In this document: positions 1-10,829 of the stretch, piece by piece
Layout of the letters: each line of letters opens with the position of its first letter
Position numbering within the stretch: position 1 is the stretch's first letter
Assembly (NCBI GenBank): GCA_031216915.1
Contig: CM062294.1
Span: forward strand, 34,239,128-34,303,127
Direction of reading: 5' to 3'
Length of the DNA: 64,000 bases
Source: Pictodentalium vernedei
Lineage: Eukaryota; Mollusca; Scaphopoda; Dentaliida; Dentaliidae
The notes under the pieces: generated by a model
The model's input: the letters and a program-made list of their open reading frames with translations, nothing else
The model's database searches: none
Told to the model about the DNA's origin: nothing
Translations under genes and position numbers: made by a program

Positions 1-2647
1 ACGTAATGTTCTAAGCCAGGAGTGGAACGCAATACCACAGGGTGACATCCAGAGACTTATCAGGTTCATGCGCCATCGATGTCTTGCCATCCAAAAGGCA
101 AACGGTGGTTTGTTGACTGCATGTGTGATTTTTTATTTCGCCCCATGTCTAAATTTCGACGTGCTGACGTGACGCTGGCAACAGTAAGAACATGAAATTA
201 TGCGAATTCATACATCTAGACTCGAACTATGAATTTACAATAATTTGTTTGGGATTAAGGTCGATAATACTAAACAATTGCTCCTCGAAGTTTATTATAC
301 TTTCTTTTTTGACATAGTATATTTGATTCCACGCGTGTTCCGAGACATAATCATAATAATATGCACTTGCACACACTCAGATATGGATGGACAGGTGTGT
401 CAGATGAACAAAGTGTAATATATAAGCACAATGATAAAGCTAAAACAACCAAAAAAAAACAACTAAAAATAATAAACTTCTTGACTGACTATGTATAGTT
501 ATAAGCAAATACATTTGCATCTCTCTTCGATACATAGAGGATATACTGTGTTTTCCAGTGGACAACGAAAACTATCCAATGGACGTCCGAGACAAATACC
601 TATCAAAACGAACACCAGCTAAAGTCATGCGTGAGACCACCCTCAGTATCCACCCAAGAACACCAGATTTCCCTTTTATTATACGCTTTTTATAAGAAAG
701 TAATCATTTTGTAAGAAATTGATTATTTTCAGCAAGAAATCGAATCCAAGTCATATCGTGAATACGCAGCGATCAACTGACGGCCCTCTCGTACCCATTC
801 AAGGCGAACACGAGTCGTACCGTCTCTGGAATTGATCGGTATCCACTCACACGAAACACGCGATTTACGTGTTTGTAAGCTTTTTATCAGAAATTGACCA
901 CTTCAAGCGACGACCCGACACGCTGCCACCCGAACAGACGCGCGAAAGCCGCCATTTTGATCGATATTGTGAACATGAAAATGTCTTATCTTCAACAGTG
1001 GAGGATACGTTTTCTATCATCTCGGGATTTTTCGATATTCTATAGTTTAGCGTATAACACTATACGTGTAGAGAGATTCTTTTGGATCATAATTTAGAGC
1101 TGCCTTTAGTTGACAACAGCCATTCTGGTTTTGGACGTTCGGTACCACCACTCTACCACGTTGTAGGTTAAACCAAATTTAGCTGTATATGGGAAGTGGA
1201 GAATGCAAACTTATCATTTTATCTTGTAAGACGATCTTAAACTCATATATTAGTTCACTTATATTGCTTGTAGTGATTCCAGTTTGGAAATTCGCAAGAC
1301 ACCCCCATCCCATCCCATCCCCTAGCATCCATAGAGTTATTAATACCCTTCAACTCGTAACATCACAGCAGATCTTCCTATTCTGTAAACGAAAAAATGG
1401 CATTCACTGACGTATAGCGGAGTATGCAATACCAATATACATGGTAGGGCGAGGAAATCTCGTATTAGTATACATGTAGCGTTGAGTTTGAGTTTTTGGT
1501 TTCATTTCGTAATTCACTAAATCATTGATCAGACCAGTCCTTGAATAAGGGAGACTTGGCACAAAAACGTCAGGAAAAACAAATCAAACTGCAATGTGTT
1601 CAAAACCATATTCTACGCATAGCCCTCTGAGCTCCATCCAGAACTTCATCCGCAGCCCTTCACGAATGCGCATACCATGATATGCTAGGAATGTAGTTTA
1701 AAATATCGCTCATAAAACCGCTGAAGCTTCAAATACGGCATTTCAACCTCCAGAAGAAAGATTGAAGGTTTACCCACGGCCTTTAAAACTACTAAAGGTG
1801 TTTGTTTTCCACAATCCTTTTTTGTAATCTGTATGGAATATTATTCCCGAAACATTCCCGACTGGCGTTACTACTGGGGTTTTGACCAGGCTCCCCCAGT
1901 TGGCTTGTCCCTGTCTGGTGGAGTCACCATTTCCATTTGGCTCCTAGTCACGCGGGAGCATCGACCGGTCTAGGGAACACCAAATTCTTCGAAGCTCTTG
2001 GTTGTTGGGTGTGTGCTTGGGGAGCGGCTGGTCCGATTGACAAGGGGAAGAATAAACTTGTCAATGAACACTCTATCGGGGATATATTAATTGCTATAAG
2101 TGGCAGACTTTACTTGCTAGAGGCTCGACTAGATACTACTCTCAGAATCACCACCATCTGAAACTGCCAGAGCCAGACAATACTTGTCAATGAGGGCAGT
2201 GGATCCTCTCTATAAGCTACATCGCTTGAGTGGCAGGCTTAACATGCTTGAAGAACAGGCTAAAGAATCATCTACTACTGACCGCCCGGACGGACTGCAT
2301 ACTAAGTCTTGCTGGCTTTCTTTGCTCCTTTGCTTCTCTTCCTTTGCGGCTGTTGGACGTGAAAGAGTACCATTGTATAGGGTTATCCAGTCCCATACCA
2401 ACCCTGCGTGTCTTCAACGCATAAAACCCTTCAGTCATCAATCTTTGTATATACATATGGCCTTTAAAAAGCTGAGGCTCTGTTTTCTCGAGGAGCCAAA
2501 ATGCCAGAGCCAACTATCCCAGTATTGTGGATAAGTTTTCCAGTCTATTCCTGTAAGGAATTTGACGCTAGTCGGGCCTAGAACTAGTCTAGTCTTAAAA
2601 TAGTTCATCACATTTTGGGGGATTCAATCATCTGTAATATTTAGGTT
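1..2647. other. No gene recognised
   Basis: AT-rich sequence with only short open frames (up to about 116 codons). These have no recognisable domain and overlap on both strands. I see no RNA gene, no long repeat and no transposon ends here. A host regulatory or intronic role cannot be excluded from sequence alone. Confidence 0.5.
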
Positions 2648-2684
2648 GGTCGGAAAAGCGAACCTAAGGTTCGCTTTTCTGACC
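2648..2684. repeat. Near-perfect 37-bp hairpin
   Basis: Two 18-nt arms of the form GGTCRGAAAAGCGAACCT fold back with almost no loop and a single mismatch. There are no flanking direct repeats and no T-run, so I cannot assign it to a transposon end or a terminator. Confidence 0.6.
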
Positions 2685-3319
2685 TTCTGAAATATTCCAT
2701 CCGATTGAATCTAAAAATACAATAAAGCTTTAACGTCTTTTAATCAACGCAAGAACTGTTTCTCAACTGAGGTTTGATTTTATCGAATCTTTAATGACGT
2801 CACGAATACTATTTGTTTGTTAACAAAGTAATTCTGAATGAAGACTCCCCACAGCTGTAGTTTTATGGTTACGCCTCGTAGTTCCATTGATTTTACTAAT
2901 ATTTTAAGGTTTTCGGGGTGAATTATATTGATTGGAAAATATGCAAGTGGATGACGAAAGAATATACGTGCGTTGCTTATGCCTTGGTGAATATGGGACA
3001 TCACATTAAATCAATGGTAGCCTGCGAGCAAACTCCACAAAAATTGGTAAACAAGAGTAGCCCGTAAGATCATTCGGATTCCTTAAATAATCTGACTGGT
3101 AGCCGGGAAGAGTGGTATTAAACCTAACAGAAAAATATTTGTAAATAGCACCACATGACTGAATACTTTGCACTTGAAAAAAAAACATTTTCTTCCTTTA
3201 TATTTTGTACTAAATAATCCGTAAGGATCGTTCCCTTTTTGGATGACAGTTTGAATCAAAATGTTCGACGACAGTTCGGCTGCTGTGAAAGATGACTTGC
3301 CTAGAGCACGGGTTAGGGT

Positions 3320-4098
3320 TAGGGTTTAATATATTATCCGGCATTCTAGAAATCGGGAACGGGAATGAAATTACTCTCAGAACCGGGAACCGGGAGATTT
3401 CCCGGATAATATCAAGCAACTTTAAAAGGGTAACATGACGCATTTATTTTAATGATAATGAGCACATTCCATTGGCAATCTCTAATTTCCAAACGGAAAA
3501 AGTTTTTTTTCTATGATAAGTATGAAAACCCAAAACCGCTTCTATCTCGTCTTTATTTTCCGAATAACTCGCAATGTCACATCTACCTTCAACATTGACA
3601 TCCTCTACACTGCCGTCACCAGTCTCCTCTGCTTTAAGCAGATGACTTGCCTTGAGCACGGGTTAGGCTTTAAGCAGGTGACTTGCCTTGAGCACGGGTT
3701 AAGCTTTAAGCAGAGGAGACTGGTGTCAGCAATGAAGAGGGTGGTGATGTTGGGGGAGGTAATGAACAGTTGTGCGAGTAATTCTGAAAATCATGATAAG
3801 TCTGAACTTTGAAGCGAGTGAATAAGATCTTGCTGTTGAAAAGGAGGGGGTGTCCTCCAGACCTGGTTGAAAGCTACAGTGATTTTTTGAAAATGTTTCG
3901 GCAGGAAGCAGGACTGTAAAAAATTCAGGCATGGAAGGGCTGATAAAATCCTACAAAGCTTCAAATCAGAAAACTTCAGTTCAATACACAAACAGTGCCA
4001 TGCTTCATTCCCGGTTCCGTGCTGTAGATTTCCCGGGTATCGGGGCCGGCTTTCGAAACTGGGTACCCGGGAATTCCCGTCCCCGGGATTAAACCCTA
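3320..4098. mobile_element. hAT-type non-autonomous DNA transposon (MITE), 779 bp
   Basis: The element begins TAGGGTTTAAT and ends ATTAAACCCTA. This is an 11-bp perfect terminal inverted repeat that fits the hAT terminal consensus (YARNG). It is flanked by identical 8-bp direct repeats GTTAGGGT at 3,312-3,319 and 4,099-4,106, the length of target duplication hAT transposases make. There is no transposase frame inside. Sub-terminal sequence is rich in short CCGGGAA/TTCCCGG palindromes, and a larger palindrome sits near the middle. The short reading frames inside it are not credible genes. Superfamily assignment rests on terminus and duplication length only. Confidence 0.8.
3617..3725. repeat. 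Internal palindrome of the hAT MITE, with two 38-bp direct repeats in the loop
   Basis: Arms of about 22 nt (3,617-3,638 and 3,704-3,725, CACCAGTCTCCTCTGC type) are nearly perfect inverted copies. The loop carries two tandem ~38-bp repeats around TGACTTGCCTTGAGCACGGG. Very similar sequence (GATGACTTGCCTAGAGCACGGG) also lies just outside the element at about 3,292-3,313, next to the left target duplication. Confidence 0.7.
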
Positions 4099-4106
4099 GT
4101 TAGGGT

Positions 4107-6318
4107 ATTAAATACTGGCGGAGATGAGTTCTGATTTAGTTTTAAACATTTTTCTTTCACCTGGACTGACGAGCAAGTTATGCAATTTATATTAACTCCA
4201 CTCCTTGACCCAATGGCACAGGTGTGTGGCGTTGCTTTCGTAGCGGCCAATTCGTGGCCTCGCTCATCTCGAATAAACTACAAAGTGATCTTTAGACTCC
4301 ACGGAGTGTGTCTCTACCCACACAGAAAACACCCAGTTTATGTCCTCACCAGATAGGACGGTACGCTGTTACAATATCAACCCCACAATTGATGGTGACT
4401 GAGGGTGTTCGGACACCTCCAGAAGGTTTGAATTTGTCCCGTATAATGCCAAAATAATCGCTCGATGTGCCATGAACTGTGAAAAGTGCCAGGAAAACCT
4501 TAAATAAACAAATGCATTCTTACATTACATTACAATGTTACTAATGAGTGGTTCCCACCTGGTACTTTATTAATAGTACCATGGTATCTAATACGTTTGT
4601 TCCCAAATAGTCTGGTTTTATGTGACGTAACCGACACGCATCCATAAGGGTACTTAAAACAAATGACAGATTGTTTACGATCCGAGTACAAACATTTTCC
4701 AGTGATTGAAGCTGTCTCCACATTCCTTGTCCACTCCCCACTACGTGGAATTTCTAGCTGGATAATAATTCAGTCTTGCATGTGGGGATAAGGAGAGGTA
4801 AATCAGTGTCTTTACTGTGGTAAGCAAGTTCTGTTTTACTGGTAGAACTCGGTCACCAGCGCTTGGTGTAGAATTCCTCTCAGTGGCGTACCTAAGGTAT
4901 TGAAGTGTAGCACCTCCCCTGGGCGCCACTTGATGGGAGGGCGCCACTGAGCAGTTTCTATTAAAGTCACACAAGCCATCTGAACAGTACAAAAAGAACT
5001 TTCTTCAGATTCTTTATCTGTCTTTGATTATCATGGGTGAGAAGCAATAGGGTGGTCGGATTGTTAAACCGCTTATATAGATTATTAGGTGAAAATACAG
5101 CGCTGGGGGGGGGGGGGGGGGACATGACCACATACCTCACTGTACCACTGTTAAGGCTCAGTGTCAGCTTACAGTAAGACCATTCTTCTGCGCAAACTTG
5201 GGAGGTTGTGTTGCTTTTCCGCCATCTCTGTCTTTACTACACCAGTCATGTTTTTTATGTCTCAATGGAATTTCCACTTATATAAATATCAACAGCTTAC
5301 GCGCGATCTCGTAGAAGTGAGATCGCACGTCAGTTGTGGCTATTTATTTTGGAGTAAATACTTTTAGGATGGAAACAGCATGCCGTTCTATTCATGTGTG
5401 TATACTTGACTCCATACCTCTTTGCGGTCACGTTATCGCCATAGATGCTAAAAGTGGCTTAAATGTCAACATATAAATAAATCAGTGTCTGGGAAGATCC
5501 TGGAAATCTTTTGACTGGAATTTTGTATTTTTCTTCATAAAAGGTCATGAGAATGATCTATTTTACCCTACATAACTTTTTAGCTGATATAGCATTTGGT
5601 GCTGATGTGCAGTTAAGAATCAATAAATAGACAAATAAATAAATAATAACCACTGGCGTAGGGAGGAGCTGGGGAAATCCTAATGGCTTCCAAAGAGCCT
5701 GAATTCTACGATCTACATTGGGGGGGGGGGGGGGGGGGTGGAGGGGTTAGATGACTTACAACGCTTGGTGAAAATTGAAGCTCTTTCTGACCTCAAAATG
5801 TCCTAAAATAGAACCATCTGGGGCATAAAAAATGGAAAATATACCCCCGTTCCACCAACACAAGGGGACACCATCTCCATACCTTTCCCAAATTCAAGAC
5901 CTCGATCTTCGTGATGTGCCCGCGGCTTAAAATGCTTGGATTCCACCCAACCCTCAAAAAGAGACCCCTGTACACCCCTAATATATATACCTGGTTATGC
6001 GCCTGTTGTTAATAGTACGTTTGCTGTTTTGAAGCCCATTCAGGAAGTCCATAAGGAATTTTGATCTTAACTGTATCTACATACTGTATAGCAGGTGTCA
6101 CATCTTGATTGTCCTCATTTTTAACACCGAAACCAGAACAGGGCCAGTCACAAACACAAAGAAGATAGAAAAAATGTAAGCACGTATTTTTATCACTTTT
6201 TTCTCTAAAACATTATATTATTTTTACCTTTGAACTTAGCCACATATCTAAGCATTTATTAACGCAGTTGATTTCAGAGTATGGCAGAGTTATGAGTACT
6301 TGTTATTCTCAGACAAGG
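4107..6318. other. No gene recognised; two long G tracts and degenerate hAT-like ends
   Basis: Mostly AT-rich unique sequence. It includes a G17 run (5,105-5,121) and a G19 run (5,720-5,738). At 4,881-4,949 a 69-bp stretch starts CAGTGGCG and ends CGCCACTG. At 5,651-6,005 a stretch starts CACTGGCGTAGGGAGG and ends CCTGGTTATGCGCCTG, a degenerate inverted pair. Both resemble CAGTGGCGTA-type hAT termini, but neither has matching 8-bp flanking repeats, so these are weak remnant calls. No coding region is supported. Confidence 0.45.
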
Positions 6319-6662
6319 GAGCGTGGTGGTTCAGTGGTTACGGCATTTAACTTCAAGCCGAAAGGCCCACGGTTCGATCCCCGCTAGGGGTAACTGCGTT
6401 GTGTCCTTGGGTAAGGCACTTAATCTCGACTGCCCACGTGGGTGCACGGTGACGCTGTGTACAAATGCGTACTGCATGTCGATGGTGCACTTGTGGTGCA
6501 CCTGCCAGTGCGGAGTTAATAGGTTGCAGAGCCTGGCGGCTGCTCGCTGTTTCTTGATGGTTCTCTCTGGATTCTCCGACTTCGTCCAGCCATATAACTC
6601 TCCGACAAGAGTTGACCTTGGCTGTCGAAAGTGTCGTTAACCCCAATAAATAAATATTAAAA
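6319..6662 (+). mobile_element. tRNA-derived SINE
   Basis: The first ~75 bp look like a tRNA gene. Pol III box A TGGTTCAGTGG lies at 6,327-6,337 and box B GGTTCGATCCC at 6,371-6,381. After the tRNA-like head comes GTGTCCTTGGGTAAGGCACTT, a core-type motif I recognise from invertebrate SINEs, then a body of ~230 bp ending in an AATAAATA-rich tail near 6,645-6,662. The tRNA-like head is not followed by a stand-alone terminator, so I read it as a SINE promoter and not a functional tRNA gene. No clear target duplication was found. Confidence 0.75.
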
Positions 6663-7175
6663 ACAGCCAGATGCATTATACCTGATTGCATACCTTGGTA
6701 AAGTGGCGAATCGATGTTTCGTCGATAAATGTGATCAGTTTGTGGCGACTTTGTTGGGCGTTTTGTCGCCAAACGAGCACACAAGGAAAGCTAGCAATGA
6801 GTATTCGGTTCCAATTGTTCAGCTGGTGAGCCAAGGGTTGGGGTCACTTTCAATGTAAAAGTGGGCCTGCTGCAATTCGAAATCCGATATAAAGGCCACA
6901 GGGTGAGTAGCCGTATCGGGGGAAGTGTGTTCGAAATTTGGAATAGAAACTGGTATTAGGACCAAGTACCATCTTCATGTCAATTCAAACAACTAAACCG
7001 CCACCCAAAGGCAATTTCTACAGTATATTAGTTACATGTATCTGGGAAGATGAAGCCTGATTTTGAAACCTTTTCTCTCTATGAAAACACAATACTACAG
7101 AGAGTTTATTACTTGGTTAGTTTAAAATGTCGAAGGCTGATGTGCCGTTACCCACGGCTGATATCTTGGACGATA
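6663..7175. other. No feature recognised
   Basis: About 510 bp of spacer between the SINE and the 3' tail of an antisense LINE. No repeats, RNA genes or coding potential seen. Confidence 0.5.
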
Positions 7176-10100
7176 TGAATAATAATAATAATAATAACTC
7201 TTTGGCCAGCCGCTGATTTGTCGCGGTCCTCATAAGAGAAGGCCATCATTCCCCCTGCACCCCACCCCCTCTTCCCCTCCTCTTCTCCCAGCATTCAGAT
7301 ATAAACTGCTTAATAGTGTCCCTCACTTCCTCTTTTTCAATTTCTTCAATAAGCATTCCTACCCTCTCCCTCGTGTCCCCCTTCAGCCATCTATCCTTTG
7401 TTTCTTCACCCCACTTCTGCATTATTCTTCCAGTAAATTTTATTCTATGAGGTATATACTGTGGGCATTCCAAGAGAAAATGTTCCAGGGTCTCCACTAC
7501 TCCAGAGTGGCACATTTGGCATCCCTTTTCCCCATCTCTCCCAATTTTTCCCCGAAGCTCCAGTGATCTTGATCTCAGTTTGAACAGCAGTGACCCTCCA
7601 AAGGTGCCATCTAGGTACTTCTCAAAAGCTGGCTTTTCTTTATATTGTAACCCCTGCAGTGATCTTTTCACGCTAACCCCTGCTCGCCAGTTTCGATTGC
7701 AATCTTCCATGACTCTCTCTTTGACAAACCTTTTGCCTTCTTTCCTTCCTACTTCTATGTTTGTGACCTCTATAGAGTAATTGTCCATTAGTTCCCTCAC
7801 ATGTTTTGACCACCCCGTTTCTATATTAGAATTCCAAATGGTATCGAGCATCAATTTTCACCACCGGTTGTCAGGCAGGTTTCTCAAGTAGTTAAAGTAA
7901 CACAGTTTTCCCAAATCTACCCTGTCCTTGATTTTCATCCACCCAAGCTCCCCCCTTACTGCTTCCAAAGCTGCAGCATTACTCGACCCTGTTATCCATC
8001 TGCCGGCATCATTTTGAGTATTTTCCAACTTCTTAATAACGGTTTGGTTTAATGGAATCACGTCCGTGCCATACGTTATACTTGGTAAACCCACCCTCTC
8101 CCACAGTGTTTTCCCCACAAAGACCTTGTTGAAACTATTTTTCCCTAAAAGTTTTAGTTGGTTCAGAATTCTTTTCCCCTTCAGAATCAGTTTGGCTGAG
8201 TAATTTCTGAGTAATTTCTGTATTTATGCTTACCCCTAGATACTCATACTCTCCCGTTTCTCCTACAGCGATTTGTTTGCTTTCCCCTTCGGGGATTGAG
8301 AACTCCCCCACTCTCCATCTCTTCGTCATATCTACCTTGCGTCCAACGGGTATTACCTTGCTTTTATTTTCATTTAGTTCGAGCCGCCAAGTGTTCCCAT
8401 ATCTACCAACAATTTCCAGCAGTTTCTCTAGGCCCTGTTCAGTTCTAGACATTAACACCACGTCGTCCGCAAAGAATAAGCCTGGTATCTTTATGTCTCC
8501 AACGTTTACACCCTCCGCACTCTGAATTAGTTCGTCCCCTAAATCTTTAACATACAATGCAAACAAAATCGGTGAAAAGATACACCCCTGCTTGAGGCCT
8601 ATATCCATAGGGACTCGTTTTGTAGTGATACTCCCTAGACTGAGTTGGCTTTGCACATCTGTATCCAGTGCTTTCATGATTCCCACAAAGTCACCCCCCA
8701 GTCCGATGCCCTCGAGCTTTCGCCACATACCTTCCCTCCACACTCGGTCGTACGCTTTTTTCACATCTAGAAATGCCAGAAACATCTTTTTCTTTTCAGC
8801 CTTTGTTGATTCTATCAGTTGGGTGAGTGTAAATAGGTGATCAGTGACTCTTCGTCCTTTCCTGAAACCATTTTGAATTTCTCCTAAAAAACCTTTCTCT
8901 TCAATAACTTCCTCTAGTCTACCGTATATGACCTTACAGAATACTTTTCCGATGTTACTACTAACTGATATCCCCCTATAGTTATCTAGAACTTCCTTAT
9001 CCCCCTTTTTGTGTATGAACGACACCTTACTTTCCCTCCACTCTCTGGGGACCTCTTGCTTTCGCAGAGCCAGGTTGAAAAGGTTTGTCAGGACTTCAAT
9101 AAGTGCCTCCCCTCCATTTTTGAGGAATTCGTTCGGAATTTCATCAGTCCCTCCCGCTTTACCATTTTTTAATTTCGAGACCACGTTCCGCGCTTCTTCT
9201 GCCGTTATTTCGCTACATACACGATTGGATAGGTTCTCCTCCACCAGTGTATTTCTTTTTGGTGGGGACCCACTGCCCCATCGCCTATCGTTTATCTTTT
9301 CCCTGTGCTTGACTAACTCTGAAGCGATACGGCCTTTATTTTCTGTACTTTCCCCATCCACTTTGATACTCTGCACACTACTTTTCCCCCGTTTATTTAC
9401 CCAGTTCCAAAATACGTTTGAGCTCGAACCCCCCGTTTTCTTTATTGTTCTGGCAAGACTGCAATTGCGCTCCTTCCTATTATTATTCTTTATCTCATTC
9501 ACCTTTTTCCGTGCCAGTTCATATTCTCCTTTCATTAGTCTCGTGTCATTGTTATCCACCCCTTTAAGCTTCCTACTTCTTCTGTAAGCAGCGCATTTTA
9601 CCTTCCTTTCTTTTATAGCCTTTTTCAGTCCCTCGTTAACCCTGTATCCAAGCTCTCTCGTTGGGACCCTCACCCTTCCTATACACTCCTTCCCTGCCTC
9701 TGTTAGGCTATTTACTATGCCATCTGAAATACTCTGGACATTTGCATCCCTAGGTATACATTCAAGATTTGGTTTTAGTTTTTCCCGAAACTGCTTCCAG
9801 TCGGCTCCTTGTTTTAGTCCCCAAACTTCCTTGAAGGTATTTCTGTCTCTATTCGTCTTTTTGCCCATAATCTTAACTGTTATCAGGTTGTGATCACTAC
9901 CCAAGTCATTTTTTCCCTCGTCATCTATTTCTACATCTATAACCTCCCTCCATACGCTAATGTCAGTGAGTATATAATCAATTATTGTTTTCTTATCGTT
10001 CCTCTCCCAGGTCCATTTACCCTTACATTTCGCATCCCTGTTCAGGATCTTTAAACCAAGCTCTTTTGATAGGTCCAACATCTTCCTCCCATTCGTGTTA

Positions 10101-10735
10101 ATTTTCCTATCACCTCCCTGTATGCCCTCCTCCTTATCCCCGATGTGCCCACTGAAGTCCCCCATTAGGACAATACTGAACCCTCTGCTCCCAAGCTCTG
10201 TGATATTCTAAGAGTTGTATATATTGAATCATTCCACTCGGGCTTACTTCCCTCCACTGCTAAGTATACAACACCAACGGCAACACTCCTGTTTCCTAAC
10301 TTGATTTTTGCCCAGACTATTTCGTTGGATACTGGAATCTGAGTCCTTGCTTCTGTGAGATCTGTAATCAATGAGGGCTGTAATTCCTCTTTAGCGTAGA
10401 TGCCAACACCCCCACCCCGTTTCTGACCCTCAGTTCGCCCAGCTCCTATCCACACGCAACCCTTCATCTGATCAACCCGCTCATCCCGTCGTATCCACGT
10501 CTCACTTAGACCCATTATATCGAAGTCTTCTTCGTCCATCATTGTTGATATTTCGCTTACTTTCTTGTGCAGACCCTGGATGTTGCAGTACCCAAACTTA
10601 ATGAATCTTTGTTTTTTTGTCATCACTGGCACATTATTATAACCCTGGTATGTCCCTGTATTGTGCATGTTTGTTGTTCTTCCCATGTTCCCAGCATTTG
10701 TGCCACTCTGGGTTACCGGCTGTGGTCCCCTAACC
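7176..10735 (-). mobile_element. LINE-A copy, 5'-truncated, antisense
   Basis: This copy is colinear with the near-complete LINE-A at 56,453-61,687 and highly similar to it. In its own orientation it starts in the last codons of ORF1 (about 10,735), runs through all of ORF2, and ends with the same 3' UTR (GGCCAGCCGC type) and a (TTA)n tail at 7,176-7,198. The loss of ORF1 and the 5' UTR is typical of incomplete target-primed reverse transcription. The sequence just after the tail, read on the minus strand, is CATATCGT, the same octamer that follows the other LINE-A copy. Confidence 0.88.
7246..10707 (-). pseudogene. LINE-A ORF2 pseudogene (APE endonuclease / reverse transcriptase)
   Basis: ORF2 encodes an N-terminal apurinic-like endonuclease (motifs LSETWI, GDF(S/N)GHIGD, GSDHNLI) and a reverse transcriptase with the FADD active site (KAYDRVW, GLKQGC, LFFADDVVL). 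The C terminus has a Cys/His cluster CQMCHSGVVETLEHFLLEC resembling the CCHC of the Jockey/CR1 assemblage. Compared with the plus-strand copy this one is dead. The start codon is AGT instead of ATG. A 4-nt deletion near 10,185-10,195 splits endonuclease from RT. A local deletion plus duplication near 8,190-8,230 shifts frame. A TGC-to-TGA change at about 7,855-7,857 truncates the C terminus. At the homologous site where the other copy has a premature TGA, this copy still has AGA. Confidence 0.85.
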
Positions 10736-10829
10736 AAGTAATAACCTCTTTATTTATTAAACCAAAACAAAGAATTCTCAGACCTGTTGCAGTTTTCTGA
10801 CAACGTTATTGTTTTTCATTCTTTTCACA
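10736..10829. other. Spacer between head-to-head LINE-A fragments
   Basis: About 94 bp separate the truncated 5' end of the antisense LINE-A from the truncated 5' end of the diverged plus-strand LINE-A. Nothing else is recognised. Confidence 0.5.

Noticed and set aside
3308..3330. Telomeric TTAGGG repeats
   Set aside because: Only two units; explained by the hAT target duplication GTTAGGGT next to the TIR TAGGGTTT.
4881..4949. A complete hAT element (CAGTGGCG to CGCCACTG)
   Set aside because: Inverted ends are present but the flanking 8 bp do not match, and 69 bp is very short; kept only as a weak remnant note.
6319..6395. A functional tRNA gene
   Set aside because: Boxes A and B are good, but the head continues into a SINE body with a core motif and A/T-rich tail, without a mature tRNA 3' end or terminator.
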